Counted from the first letter of the stretch, positions 29,471 through 41,829 are shown. The stretch is DNA of 64,000 nt from Callaeas wilsoni (GCA_013398955.1 VWPU01012724.1:186001-250000), one strand, 5' to 3'. Made by a program: numbers and translations. The notes: generated by a model not told the origin, from the sequence alone.

Positions 29471-31483
29471 CAAAATAAAGTAATTTGGAAAAAAAAAATT
29501 ATTTAAACCTGGGAAATCTACAAAAAGGCTGGATTTGTACAGGAGCCTGGGATTATTTGTGGGAAAGTTCCCCTTCTCTTCCCTTCCCTCTCTCCTAGAC
29601 TGCATTTGTAAATCTTATCCGAATCAGAAGTGCCAAGTAACTGTCCCTACTTTTCTGCAAAGGCTTTGGCTTGATGTGAGAGTCAACAGCAGTCAAATTT
29701 AGTACAGTCAGTAGGGAGTACAACAATGAACAAGTGTTTGCATGGGAGGGGATAAATGGAAGGCTCAGGAGAACTCACAGGGAAAAAGGGTGTGGAAAGT
29801 ATTTTAGAGATTTTGCTTTAGTGTCCTCCTGTTTGCTGCTCAGCCAACAGGGCTTGTGAAATTCCAGACAGCAAGTGCATCTCAGAACCCAAACTGACCC
29901 ACCCTGCCAAACTGGCGCTTCCTCATTTAGGTGTTATAGAGAGAAAAATTTAGGTGGACTATAGAGAAAAAACCTAAAATGTAATAGACTCGGGAACGTC
30001 ATAGACATCCCTTTGATATTAGATAAGCTAAAGCCACATTAAATAAGGAGTGGAACAACAGGAGAGATGTCTGCTTGTCATCTGAAGAACACGTTATATC
30101 AATATTTGTGAAAAAAAACCAAAAAATCTTTTCTGCAAGACAGTGTTTCTCCTATACCAAATTCATGGTCACATACAAGTTCTTGACAGAAAATTGTTCA
30201 CAACTTCTTAGATAACTGAAATTCTCAAACCTGAGTTAGGTAATTTCTTCCCTTGTATGCTGGCCACTTGTTACTGCTATTTAGCCCAAAGGTTAGAATC
30301 TTCTCAGTGAATCAACTTTAAGTATTATTCAATAGTTACATACTTTTCAAATATCTATTAATTAATATGTTTTATTTGCATTGAATTATCTACAACGTGG
30401 TTCATCCATTTTATATGATTCATTACTTCTCTCCTATCTACTATGCTAAAACTTGTTTTTGTGAGTGGGAGGATATGCTTTTCTGTATATTCTTGGTTCT
30501 CAGTTCACTTTAGGGAGTCAAAACATTTCAGTCCATAAGCTTTTGCAATTAAAAAAAAAAAAAGAACAACCCAAATCCCAAAAATTCTTGTATCCTTCCA
30601 CTCCACAATTCAAGTCAACTGCAACACAGATGGAACAGATCCATACTTCCATCTATGGCCTCACTGGCCTAGGAGGGCAAATGGTCCAGGTTCAGAGTAC
30701 AGCATTAAAGTGAATGAGTCAGCTTGGAAGAACAGATCATCCAGAGGGTATGAGCAAAGTTTCTTGAGGGCCTGTGACCTGTGTGTCTGATAAGGGCTCC
30801 TTATGAAGGAAGCCCCAGCTACAGTCACTCCAGAACAGTTTGCAGACTTTGGCCTTTGCTGCCCTTGAAGTCATTAATTACAAGACAAAGTCCATACTTG
30901 AGAAAATAGCCAACGTTGTCAGGTCTTTCTTTGAGATGCCACTGCGATTAGCTAGGAAGGTAAGTGAGGATCAAATTTGGGTCACTGCTGAGTAGAGTGT
31001 GCCTGGGTGCTCTGCACCTACTTCTGATACCTTCTAAAGTGTCGTTTTCCCTTTGCAGATTAGCAAGCACTGAGGAGGAGGTCATCAGGGCCCTGAGCAG
31101 GACGTATCCACAATCTGGCTGTGCTGTACTGAAGGCAGCAGGCAGAGTCCTATTCAAAACTCTTCTTTCCCCCACTATTCTTTCTGTGCTTCATCTCTGC
31201 TAGAGGTCTTTTTTCCAGGTTGCTGGCTGTGAGAAACTGCAATTCCTCTAAAGAATCTCTAATTACAGCAGCAAAACGCTCACATGCTTTACACCACCAT
31301 GAGATACTTCTGAACCATCTGAGAAGCTGAGAAGGATCTAGCCTATGGGGATACAATGTCTTAGTCCAGGTAATGTTATGCTATTCCTTCAACCAAAATG
31401 ATTAATATATTTAGTGCAGAAAAGCACTTCATGTCAAAAGCCAAAGACAGTGTGATCTCTATATAACAGAGACAGTGCTACGA
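29471..31483. other. Intergenic or intronic DNA, no gene recognised
   Basis: This is AT-rich sequence with an A-run near 30550. Nothing here resembles a coding exon. If the 35 kb CpG island is the kinase promoter, this stretch lies within the first intron of that transcript. Confidence 0.5.
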
Positions 31484-31800
31484 TGACAGAATCACGGAGG
31501 TGTTTAGGTTGGAAGTGACCTCTTGAGATCATCTAATCCAATTCCCCTGCTTAAGCAGCAGCAACTGAAGCAGGTTATCTAGGAAGGTATTCAGCCAGGT
31601 CTTCAATATCTCCACAGATGGAGACTCCCATCAATGATCACTACTTGGAAGAGTCTGGCTCCCTTTTCTTCATTCCCTCTCGTCAGATATTTATATACAC
31701 CAATAAGATCCCCTCCAAGCCTTCTCTTTTTCAAGCTGAAGAGTTTCAGCTGTTTCAGCCTCTTCTCATATCAAAGATACTCTATTAAAAGTGGCCTTGA
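31484..31800 (-). mobile_element. CR1 LINE 3' fragment, minus orientation
   Basis: The block opens with ACAGAATCACGGAGG followed by TTTAGGTTGGAAGTGACC and GATCATCTAATCC, the reverse complement of the standard CR1 3' tail. Then come CAATATCTCCACAGATGGAG, TTTATATACACCAATAAGATC and CTCCAAGCCTTCTCTTTTTC. The copy is truncated after about 320 bp. Confidence 0.85.
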
Positions 31801-33099
31801 GCATATGGCATGTAGGGTCCACTTTCTTGTCTGACCTTCTACAGGGCCTTAACACAAACCAAACAACAAATAGCAGCTGGGGCATCTCTTACAAAAAGTC
31901 ATTCAGGCTTGATCCAAAGACAATTGGTCAATTACAAATGCCAGTGTGAACATTCTTGCTGTTAGGTATTCATATGATACCCTAATCTGAATTTACCTAA
32001 CCTGCTGCTGAAGCTTCTCAGATAGAGAAAAGAGGTTTTCAATACCTGTTAAATTTCTCCAGACTCTTGCGCAGTTTATATGCACTGTGGTCAGAGGTAC
32101 AACCACAGGCTATCAGAACACGTTTTCAATTACGTTGAGTAAAACTATCAGACTGAAGCTCAGACTATGCATTTAACCAATGCTTTACTTAGGCTTCACA
32201 AAGCATCTGCCACACTGTGCTTCTGTAGTGCCTGCATCAGTTAGTTGAAAAATAGATGTGATGCTGCCACAAAATGTGGTCACATTTTGAATTGAGGATA
32301 AGCATCTCTACGCTCTCTGATCGAGACACCCCTCAGTCTTCTTATTGGTTCAATGCCTTCAAATAACCTTCTAATTGTCAAACCAAGCTCTCAGATTGTC
32401 CAGCCTGATTGTCCAGCTCTCATATCTGTTTCCTGGGTCTTTTCTACAGCTTCATCATTTTTCTCCTCCCATTCCCCATGTTAAAACTCCAAATATCTTG
32501 GGGGGAATGCCTCCTGTCATACAGTCAGCTAGAATTCCCCCCTGCCTCATGCTGTGGCTTCAAGATCTCTTTTTGCAGGAATGACACACAGGCTCCACTA
32601 CCTTATATATCCAGTATGAGTCCAGAATTTTTCCAAATTACGGGGGAGTGTTTGGGAAAAAATTCACTTCCTCTTCATGCCCCTTTATGTGTGCTGCCTG
32701 ACTGGTTTCTACCTGAATATTTTTGCACCGTGTTTAGTAGAGCACATTCTGCTCAAATGGATTTAATGTACCAAGTAACTCAGATCACTTTACTCAGTTG
32801 TTATCAAACTTCTGCTTAGGGGCTGTGTAAGGACCCCACCCGCAGGCTCTTACCACCAACCTCTAAATTGTTGGTTTGAATGAAGTTCTTATCCTGGTAT
32901 TGGTTCATATAGCACCTGCCAGAAATGTCCCATTCACTGGTCGTTTCCTGAAAGTTATCCGTACAAATTCATCCTGGGTCTAAACCAAGAAGCCATACAT
33001 TTTTAATTAATTTTTTAAAAGCCCAGTATATAGTGGAAAATATCATATTTTATTGTTGTTCTCATCCTACACAATTAATTTTTTTTCAATCCTAACTCT

Positions 33100-33420
33100 G
33101 TTATAATAGTTTTACCTTTGTCAGTGATCTAGAAGGAAACACCAAAATTATCCAGAAAATGTTTGCAGACAGCACAAAAAGGGTTTGGGTAGACAATGCG
33201 TTGCTTGATAAAAATAGTGCATGCACCTACACACATACAAAAGTGTTTCAAATGACCAAAGAAGTCAGGATTTTAGGAAAAAGAAAAAAAAAAAAGAGAA
33301 GTCATATTAATCAGACACATCTAGGTTCTTCATGCTGCTTAATGGGCACTATGTAAATCCAGAAATGTAGTATAACCTCACTACCTTTGCAGGCATTAAG
33401 ACATTGGATGACACAGAATT
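33100..33420 (+). mobile_element. Possible ancient CR1 reverse-transcriptase fragment, plus orientation
   Basis: TCAGTGATCTAGAAGG followed by ATGTTTGCAGACAGCAC resembles the CR1 region encoding the reverse-transcriptase box around FADDTK, with Asp-to-Ser decay. The rest is too diverged to align by eye. This call is weak. Confidence 0.35.
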
Positions 33421-34940
33421 GCAGTAGAAATAATAAACAGTGATATAGATACACATCTTTGTGATACAGATACAAGTCTAAGAGCATAACAGAACAAGGG
33501 TTTCTGATGTTGCAGGTTCCACTTTTGCATTCACTCTGCTGAAGAGAATGCCCGAAAAGAATCAGATACAGGAAACATCAGCAGTGAGAGGCAAAGTAGC
33601 ATTTTCCAGATGCTAAATTAAGAAAGTAAGCTTCATTGTAAACAAAAAAACCCAGAGACAGCTGTTCAGCTTCACGTAGGCTGAGATGATTGTAACAAAA
33701 GAAGAGATCTGTTGTGAGGCGATGGCCTCTTACAGTGAACTCCAGTTTCTGCAGAGGTTCCTACATACAGATGCCATGAGACAGTCTGAAATTTAATCTC
33801 TGAAAATCAGCTGAGTTAGGAAAGCTGTATTTCTGAAGAGCTGGCCACCTGTTAACAGCTTCTGCACTACAATTGAGAATATCACACACCAGTGGAATTT
33901 GTATTTTTATAATAAATTTTTTTTCTGTTTGCTCTACTTTGTATTCTTTATCTACCTTTTTATGATGTTCCTTGAAATGTTAAAAATATATTGATGTGAA
34001 GAAAGCCTGGATAAATTTCCTGAACTCTTCTGGAGGCCAGCTGATAGAGCAAGAGAACCAGCTACTGGATGTTTTCTATCTTTTTAATGACATCAGTGAG
34101 CCCACAGTTCAATAAGCTAGCTCTGGTGTCCCCAGTTTGACAGAAAAAGGACCAGAGAAAGTCATGGTAATGACGACAGGGATGAAAATTACAAGGGAAA
34201 CTTCCAGGGGAGCTGTCTTTACAGCTTATCAAATAGATAGTGAAGAAGTTACTCTATCATCTGTATATACTTTTCTGAGCACTGGAATTTCACTAAAAAG
34301 GGCTCTCCCAATTAGGTAAAAGCATTATTATAAAACCAATAGATGAAGCTGAAGTGAGGCCATTTCAGTCCTCCGTTGTGCAGATTTTGTGAAGAAGGAT
34401 ATTTGCCCCAAAAATCTCATCAAACAGTATGAAAGAATATCCTTCCATCTCCATAACTTTTGGCTCAAGAATGACTTTTTTTTTACCTAAAAGGTCCACT
34501 CTGGTGCAAACCACGTTTAACATGGCAAGGGATAAGAACAGATTATCGCAATGTTTGCTTGTGGCCCTATTGCTGGTAGATTTATGAGCTTCTTTCTAAA
34601 ACCGATCAGCAGGCTAGTGCTTAATCTCGCTGCAGAAAATGGCATAACTGTCCCAGTAGCAGAACTGCATTTTGCTGTTTTGGGCAGAGACACCCAGCAG
34701 CCTCCCCAGAGAGCCCCGTAAGCCTCTCCGCAGCCCGCAGCACACCGAAACCAGCACCAATCTCAATGGGACCAAGCCACATCACACCTTTCTCCCAACC
34801 AACCCGCCAGGACTGCAGCACCATCCCACCGCACACAAGCCAACACAAAGCAGCCTTCCAGGGCAAAGCTACCAAAGAGCTCTCCATCAACCCGCTGGGG
34901 GAAATGAGTGCACTCCGCATTGTGCCGGCACACCACGCTC
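33421..34940. other. Gene-free DNA preceding the CpG island
   Basis: No coding exon or RNA gene is recognised. GC content rises from about 34.66 kb toward the CpG island. An open frame over 34672-35241 on the plus strand crosses into the island, but its Pro/Ser/Thr/Ala-rich composition is what GC-rich DNA gives by chance. Confidence 0.5.
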
Positions 34941-34949
34941 AAGTCTCCA

Positions 34950-35270
34950 AAACCAGTTAGAGAGGAGTGCGTGCCCTTTTACATGCCTGTCTAGTGTCTT
35001 CCATCCTGCCACCGCTGTAACTTCCCTTCCCACTCTCCTTTCCGCCCGTACTAAGCCTCTCACCTCCTCCAGCAGCGCAGGACAGCCAGCCAGCCGCGAC
35101 TGCCTCGCTCCCCTCGCCGCAGCCGCCGGGCTCAGCCTGCGCCAGCAGCCGGAGGGGGCTGCCAGGCGCTACGGGGCTCAGCGTGACGCTCCGCCCCGTC
35201 CCCATGGCTCTGGGCCTGGGGGCACACTGCCTCCGCGCTGAAGGTGACCTCCGGGAGGGAAGAAAAGAGG
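34950..35270 (-). promoter_or_regulatory. Unassigned CpG island with a minus-strand donor; candidate promoter and exon 1 of the SBK-like gene
   Basis: This is the only CpG-dense island in the 25 kb between the kinase and CMBL: many CpGs and GC boxes (CGCTCCGCCCCGTCCCC near 35190) occur between 35060 and 35260. On the minus strand a consensus-like donor, CTGGAGGAG followed by GTGAGA, sits with its first intron base at 35063. The kinase coding exon at 28203 has a strong acceptor and needs an upstream exon, so joining the two is a reasonable inference (intron about 6.9 kb). A plus-strand donor also exists (GCTGAAG followed by GTGACC near 35241), so the island could drive transcription both ways. 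Confidence 0.45.
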
Positions 35271-35929
35271 GGGAAAGGGGGGAGAAAAGAACTATCCATC
35301 TACCCTCTTAATGGAGGGGGATGTGTTTCAGGAGTCGGGGTGGGATTGTTTCTGCTCTAGCCATAGCATTATAAACCCCCAGGGACCCATTGGCAGACCC
35401 ACCTTGTTCAGCCCTTTGCTCCGCTTTGGGCTGTCCTTACAGCTGAAGGAGCAGAGCAGCTCCCTGGGCTGGAACAAGGTCCTTGCTCTGGGGCTATGCC
35501 AAGTAGGAGTCCGTTCCTGATGGCAGGGATCAGAACGACCGTGGGCAGCCGGTGCTTGTCCTTGGCTACCAAAGGTGCCTGTGCCAGTGAGCATCAGAGA
35601 CCAGGCACAAACCATGGCTGGCTCAAGGACCTCTCTTGGGGCCCAGTGGGTCAGGATCCTCACACACACGGGTACTGCAGAGCATTGTGGTGAAGCTGAA
35701 ATTACTAATGATAACTACAATGAGTTGCAAGCATTTCACCTCTTCTCAGTACCTGTCCCCAGAGTACACTCCTGTGCCAAGGTCTTCCTTCTTCCACCTG
35801 GGCACCGAGATGAAAACAGCTGCTGGGTACATGGACACCATGCAGGTCCTAGATCTTGGCTCTTAAACACTGCATTTTTTCTCTCAAGGAAGTGGATCAG
35901 TTTGCGTATCTGAATCAGTAGTGCATGCA

Positions 35930-35953
35930 GCTGTGACACGGGTGTGTCACAGC
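35930..35953. repeat. 10-bp hairpin with TGACAC/GTGTCA arms
   Basis: GCTGTGACAC and GTGTCACAGC are perfect reverse complements separated by GGGT. Each arm contains a T-box-like half site (GTGTCA/TGACAC). This could be a paired protein-binding site or chance. Confidence 0.8.
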
Positions 35954-36194
35954 ACTGGCCTCCCTGCGCCCTAGAGCCAGAGCCATGCTGGGCACTTGTA
36001 GTGATGAGCCTCGGCAGTCCCTGGGGGCAGAGAATTGGGAGGAAGGCTGGGAGAGGTGAAAGACAGTCTAAGAGGAGAGAGAAGAGCAGCCCCCATAAAT
36101 ATAAATACTCTGGGTCTCCAGCACAGGACTGACCCTTCTCACCTTGATCTCAGAAGGGAGAATAATTATGCCAAAGGCTTGTCACTCGGTGCCC

Positions 36195-36212
36195 TGCCCC
36201 TACGTAGGGGCA
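36195..36212. repeat. Perfect 18-bp palindrome
   Basis: TGCCCCTACGTAGGGGCA reads the same on both strands, centred on TACGTA between 36203 and 36204. It has no loop, so it is a two-fold symmetric site, not a stem-loop. Confidence 0.95.
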
Positions 36213-39200
36213 ACAAGGTGAGATGCACTGGACTGCCGGCACAGGCCTGTGAAGAGCCAGTCTGCTGCCACTCAGAGATGGTGCAAACCAGAGGGCAAGA
36301 GGAGTAGCACAGTCAGGCTCCCAGCTGCCCCTGTGCTTCTGGATAAGAGGTGGGGAGTGAGACTGTTTTGCTGACGACCTAAAGGACTTGTGCCATTCAA
36401 GGCTGCGCCTTCACACCCATTCTGAAAGGTGTGATTGGGAACAGCCTTAATTGCACAAAACCCCTACAGGCAGGAACATTACAGCTAGAGGTGATGTGAG
36501 TGTACGGAAGAAACCTATCCAATATCCAAGAACTCAGCACTGGAATAAATGGTGTAGTGTAATCATTGCTCTCCAGGAACATGGACTCCGTATAATCTAG
36601 TCTTCTGGTGGAAAGTGTGAGACTGTTGTCTCTACTTGAGAGACAAGTCAGAACTGAAGAATGTCCCTGGAGACTTGCTATAATTTACAGTTACAACGCA
36701 ATACTGGGAAAGCAGCCCAGGTTCCCTGACTCCCCCAGTCCCTCTCTCCTTCTCTCTAATGACTATCTTAAATATGCTTCCAGATATAGGAACAAAATAG
36801 AGTAGTCTTCCTCATTTTCCAGTTAATTTTTTGAGAGACAGAATCCCTACATTATCCATTCCTATTGAGATGGGCACCTGCTGAGGGGTTTGGTTTACAG
36901 AAGAGACCTCTTCCACAGCCTTACCTGGAGTGCACTAAAAATAGCAATTTCACTGAGGGCTTGCTCCTGATCTGCCATTCATCTGACGCTACATCTGCAG
37001 GGCTTGTCCTGCATTCCTCATTAACAGGGACTATGTCACGTACTGTGTATCACATGTGTGTTTGAGAATCCCTGACCTCCATTCCCTGAGCACTGGGCAC
37101 AGGACAGCTGTTGGAGGCTAGGGCTACTGCACTACTAATGAAGTCCACGCTGGTGCATTTCAGGACCTCTGTAATTTAATACGTACACCTCTTTCACCCA
37201 CGCTGCACACATTTTGTCCAGCTGGCAACCAAGATATTGGTCAAAGTCAACACTGACAGAATATGGAAACATGATGTAACCAAAATTGCCTTAGTATCTT
37301 GGAAAGATTGGTCCCAGGCTGGGGACGAGGTAGAGCTGGGAAGGAGAGAGGAGCGTGGGGAAGGTGTTTTTTAAGATCTTATTTTACTTCTCATGATTCT
37401 GCTCTGATTTTGTTAGCAATAAATTCAATTAACTTCTCTAATCTGAGCATGTTTTGCCCGTGACAGTATTGGTGAGTGATCTCTCCTGGTCCTTATCTCA
37501 ACCCATGCACCCTTCATTATATTTTCTCTCCCCTGTCCAGCGGTGGAGAGGAAGTGGTAAAGAGGTTTTGGTGGGTGTCTGACATCCAGCCAGGGTCAGC
37601 CCTCTACAGTGACATACCCAAGCATTGGGCATGGCCTATGAAATGTAAAAATATTGTATGAAAACGCATCCTTTTCCTCCTCTGAATTATGGTTGGTTTA
37701 GCATGATGAATATCCTGTCTCTTGCATGTCTGGCTCAGGATAGGCAGTACACAGAAAAATAATAGAACATGAACATTTCTAAGAGCCAGACATGGCAGCC
37801 AGTGTCAAAGTGATAGCAGTGACAACTGCATGAGGAACAGCTGGACTAAAGTAGCTACAGTAAAGGGACACAGTCAAGAAGGGCTCTCCTTTTCATCCTT
37901 CTTTCTCTTCCCCTATTGCTCATCCTCAGCATACATACAGCAGGCTGTTTCACTCACATCAGAACAGCAGCAGTTCTTCAAGTACAGGCACACGCATCTC
38001 TAAAGGATCAGGTTTGATCTCGTAATACATAGTGCTCTATAGTCAGATGATGCCAGGTGTATGGTTGCAAAGGACCACTGCCCCTCCAAAGAGAAATCCA
38101 CCATCCTCCAGCAAGTACCCTAAGAACCACGGAGGGAACTAGCTGTCTCAACACACTTTCACCAGGACACTCAGTTTCTTAAGTGTTGGCTTTACTGTGA
38201 ACCCTTTTTCACAGTATCCCTGGCTAATGACTCTGATGATTTCCACAGGGATTGAGTGATGAGGTCTGTACTCCTATTTCAGAGTTACCCAGCCCCACAT
38301 GGCTCTTTAGTTCCCATACTATATTATCAGAAGCATCAACAACATCTAGGGGGATGGAAGATTTGATGACATTTGAACCCAACAAAGCACTCTTTGGAGG
38401 TGTGGAGGCCTGTCAGCAGGGGTATGTGTCAAAGTTACTGAAATATGAACGTCACGCTCCTTTACCTAAAGGGCCTAAAACGGCACTGCTTTTTTAATAT
38501 TGTAGTCTACAGCAATGTTCAGTTTGTCTCTGTATTTTCAAACTGACCACCAGCATTTATTTAGAACATCTCTGATAGCAGCTTTTCAGAGCCGTCATGA
38601 TCCCTTCATTTCCAGCACTAAATTTTGCTCAGCCTTTTTCAGATCCAGTTTTGTGCCTGATGCTGGGGAATCACTCCTTGACTTTCCCCATTGCCTTTCT
38701 TCTTCTGTTGATAATTCTGTGAGCTGCCAACACTTTCCTCCTCCCCAGCCTCAGCAGACAGGCAGGCCAGCCAATCTGCAGGGTACTACAAGGTGTGGGT
38801 TGCCTCCCAGAAGTGCTGGGGCCCTGAGCTCTCCTTGGCACGAGCAGGGTGCTCAGAGGAGTCCACCAGCTGCACAGACCATTTGTGCTCTGAGGTCATT
38901 CATGGCTACCCCATCACTGAGGAATCTGCTGGCCGCCTTCCTGACAATGCCGTACAATGTCCCACCTCACTTTCCAGCTAACACAACAGTCATGCTGAGC
39001 CCGGGCCCTGCTCCCCAGAAGTGCTTCCCAGCTATGTTCCCCGTCTTTGTCAACTCCCCTCACACCTGAAACTTCTGGTCACCCACTGAATACCATACCT
39101 GCTTCAAAGTGTTCTGCTTAGTCTCACTTCAACCTGCTCGCTTCACATTGTTGTTAGATGCATTGGGAGCAGAATGATTGCAAGAGGCAGTGCTAATCCA

Positions 39201-40609
39201 ATGGAATCCATTCACACCGATCCCAGTGCCTCAGAGCAATGCTGGGTCAGTGCCCTTCCAATCCAGCACAGGGACAGGGATCCACAACAGCTGTATTTTT
39301 AACCTTTTCCATCTCTCCCAGCCTGTCCTCTGGGGCTTAAAACAATATCAAATATCCAGTAACCATGGTGTACATCAGCCTTCTCCCTGAAACTTAATGA
39401 CTTATTTGTCACCACACATACAGGTAGGGACTGTTCAGGAGGCAACTCAGCTTGCAGCTCCCACCCTAGGCTGGTAAGATGGTGCCACCGCAGGAGGCTG
39501 AGTTGGCTGGGGCTCCAGATGGCTCGGTAACAGATACTGGGAAGGGAAGAGTTGTAGTAAGGTCTTGCAGGAAAAAAAGGATAGACTTGCAGAAGAAGAG
39601 TGGAACTTGGGTGGTAGTGCAGGGACAATAGGTTTTACCGGGAAGATTTTCTTCTGTAAGGGCAGAGAGATGGGACAACTGCTCATAAGCATCTGGGATC
39701 CAGGAGACAAGGGACAAAAGGCTGTCAGGACAAGGTCTCTCCAGCCAAGTCTTGTCCCAGTTTCCTACAAGGTAAGAGCAGGCAGTCCCAGGTATGGACT
39801 TGGGTTCAACTGAGAGTCCAGATCATCATGTGAGCTTGTGGTGACAAAGCAGGTCCAAAGTCCTGGTGAGAAGTTGGTTTGTAGGTCAGTGTCAGTCCTG
39901 GTGGTGGCAGTCAGTGCCAGTCACAGTCCAGTGATTACCAGGCAGGTATGAGGTCAAGCCAGGAAGTCTGTTCAATTGCCAGGGTTCAGACAAACAGTGA
40001 ATGTGGCCAGGCATAGCTGGGAAAGATAGACCACACTATAGCTCAGACAGGGACTAAAAGCCCAGGGCTGAGGTAAAATGGGTTTCCTGGTCCCATGGGA
40101 AGATGTTGTAGAGGGAGACCCAGGAGAGGCTGGTCAGGGCCATCAATACTTACCAGTACCCTTGATGCAAGGCAAAATGATGGTTCCTGCCTACCTCTCA
40201 ATTCTTTGTCAGCTTCTTGCCTGCCTCTAGCAATGGTCTGGAAGGCAACGGATGCTCCCATTCCCTGAGGAAAGCTGACCCTTTCTGTGCTACCTTACCT
40301 CATTTCTACAGCTTTGTCTGCTCAGAGAAGGCCAGCTCCCTGCAAAACATCTTCCACCAACCAGCTCCCAGGGACCACTGCTGCTGGGACACTATCCCCA
40401 GTGTTGCTGTCTGTCTAATGTCAAGGAATTGCACTTGTCTCTTCTGGGGCTGTCCAAAAAATTGCAAGGAAGGGAGGCAGGTAGTTCAGTCACTCCCCTA
40501 GGTCATCCATGAGGATGCTGAAAAAACCTACTCCTAGGAGTAATACATGGGCTATGCTTGGAGGAAAAACTCACTGCTCTCTCCAGGTTCCTATGGAGGG
40601 GAAGTGAAG
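36213..40609. other. Intergenic DNA, no gene recognised
   Basis: No exon of a known family is seen. One ATG-initiated open frame of 184 codons (38515-39069, plus) stands out by length only. Its product is rich in Ser, Pro, Phe and Ala and resembles nothing I know. A 14-bp palindrome TACTCCTAGGAGTA lies at 40529-40542. A TGACTGGCACTGACTG-type low-complexity patch (reverse strand) lies near 39.84-39.98 kb. Confidence 0.5.
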
Positions 40610-40860
40610 AGGGGGAGCTGATTTCTTCTTCCTTGTTCCAGTGACAGGACAGTTCAAAGCTGTGCCAGCATAGGTTCAAAGTGGGCATGAAGAAGCATTT
40701 CTTTACCAAGAGGATGGTAAACCACTGGAACAGGTTCCTAGAGTGGTGGTCAATCCCCCAAGCCTGACAGTGCTTAAGAGGTATTTGGATAATGCCCTTA
40801 ATAACATGCTTTAACTTTGACCTTGGAGTGGTCAGGCAGTTGGACTGGATGATCCTTTTT
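40610..40860 (+). mobile_element. CR1 LINE 3' end, plus orientation
   Basis: The plus strand reads, in order, TTTCTTTACCAAGAGGATGG, AACCACTGGAACAGGTTCCT, GAGTGGTGGTCAATCCCC and GTTGGACTGGATGATCC, the end of CR1 ORF2 and the start of its 3' UTR (WNRLPR-like and LKRYLDNALN-like coding remnants). Where the usual CCCTTCCAACC tail should follow, the sequence passes directly into a (CCCTT)n array. Confidence 0.8.
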
Positions 40861-41029
40861 CCCTTCCCTTCCCTTCCCTTCCCTTCCCTTCCCTTCCCTT
40901 CCCTAACCCTCCCTTCCCTTCCCCAACCTTCCCCTCCCTTCCCCCCCCTCCCCCTCCCTTCCCCTCCCTTCCCTTCCCTTCCCTTCCCTTCCCTTCCCTC
41001 CCCTCCCCTCCCCTCCCCTTCCCCACTGC
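40855..41029. repeat. (CCCTT)n pentanucleotide array, about 170 bp
   Basis: The 5' half is nearly pure CCCTT units. The 3' half mixes CCCCT and CCCTT with longer C-runs. The strand is all pyrimidine apart from a few A residues. Long open frames on both strands here are products of the repeat. Confidence 0.97.
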
Positions 41030-41149
41030 TTATTCTTCTCCACCCTGAGAAGCGTGCCATGCTCCCGTTTTGCTTCTCGTCCCTTACTCAGCTTTCATTC
41101 CATAAAAGGACCTTTCCTCCAACCCTTTGGTAACTTCCTGTGCTTATTG

Positions 41150-41800
41150 AGACCCTCACAGAAACCAGCATGGCAATGATGTGGGATTTCCCTTTACAGG
41201 AGCCACACTGAGTCTTTCTCACAAGACTATTACCACATATTCTTCAGTATTACCCTTTATAATAGACACCTGTCTCTTACTATGGATGGAAGTCAGACTC
41301 ATCAGTAATTTTTTATAGTGAATGGGTTACACCAGCAATTCATCAGTGCTCAGACACAGAGATACTAGTGACAGACAGGTTATACAGCTCGGCTGGCAGT
41401 TCGCAGTTTCACATTTGAATTCCTTCAGGACTTTCAGGCAAATGTCATGCAGTCCAAGTGACTTATTAACATTCAAAGTATCTGTCTGGTCTTACTTCCA
41501 ACTAACTTGTTGCCTCTGACCCAGTCTACTACTTATATGGCATCAGGAGTGAAATTGTCCTCACCAAACATTGCACTCTGCCGCTGGAACATAGAAGAAG
41601 CAACTGTATCACTGTCTGTATGCAGCTGTATGTCTGACTTCCAGACAGATGTAAAAGAAAGCTTTAAAGATTCGTTAACTCCTTGGGATAAACATTTAAA
41701 GTCTGATGTCTCGGCAGAATTGTATCTTGAGCCAAATACATCTTTGTCACTTTCCCAGGATCATGGCTGCTTGCGTATCTCTTTCTACATTTGCAAGGTT
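41150..41800 (-). mobile_element. Probable ancient CR1-like LINE fragment, minus orientation
   Basis: GAATTCCTTCAGGACTTTCAGG followed by AATGTCATGCAGTCCAAG and TGACTTATTAACATTCAA resembles the reverse complement of an old CR1 consensus segment found in birds and reptiles. Flanking sequence is too diverged to place. The plus-strand open frame at 41507-41818 begins with a non-ATG codon and has no recognisable product, so I do not call it a gene. Confidence 0.45.
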
Positions 41801-41829
41801 ACTGGGAGGAAGAGGTAAGAAATCAAGAC

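Noticed and set aside
34672..35241. 189-codon plus-strand open frame
   Set aside because: It starts on a non-ATG codon, runs into a CpG island and gives a Pro/Ser/Thr/Ala-rich product typical of GC-rich noncoding DNA.
40832..41060. Long open frames encoding Gly/Glu/Arg/Lys-rich and Pro/Phe/Ser-rich peptides
   Set aside because: They are translations of the (CCCTT)n array and appear on both strands.
41507..41818. 103-codon plus-strand open frame
   Set aside because: It starts on a non-ATG codon and overlaps a probable ancient CR1 fragment, with no recognisable domain.
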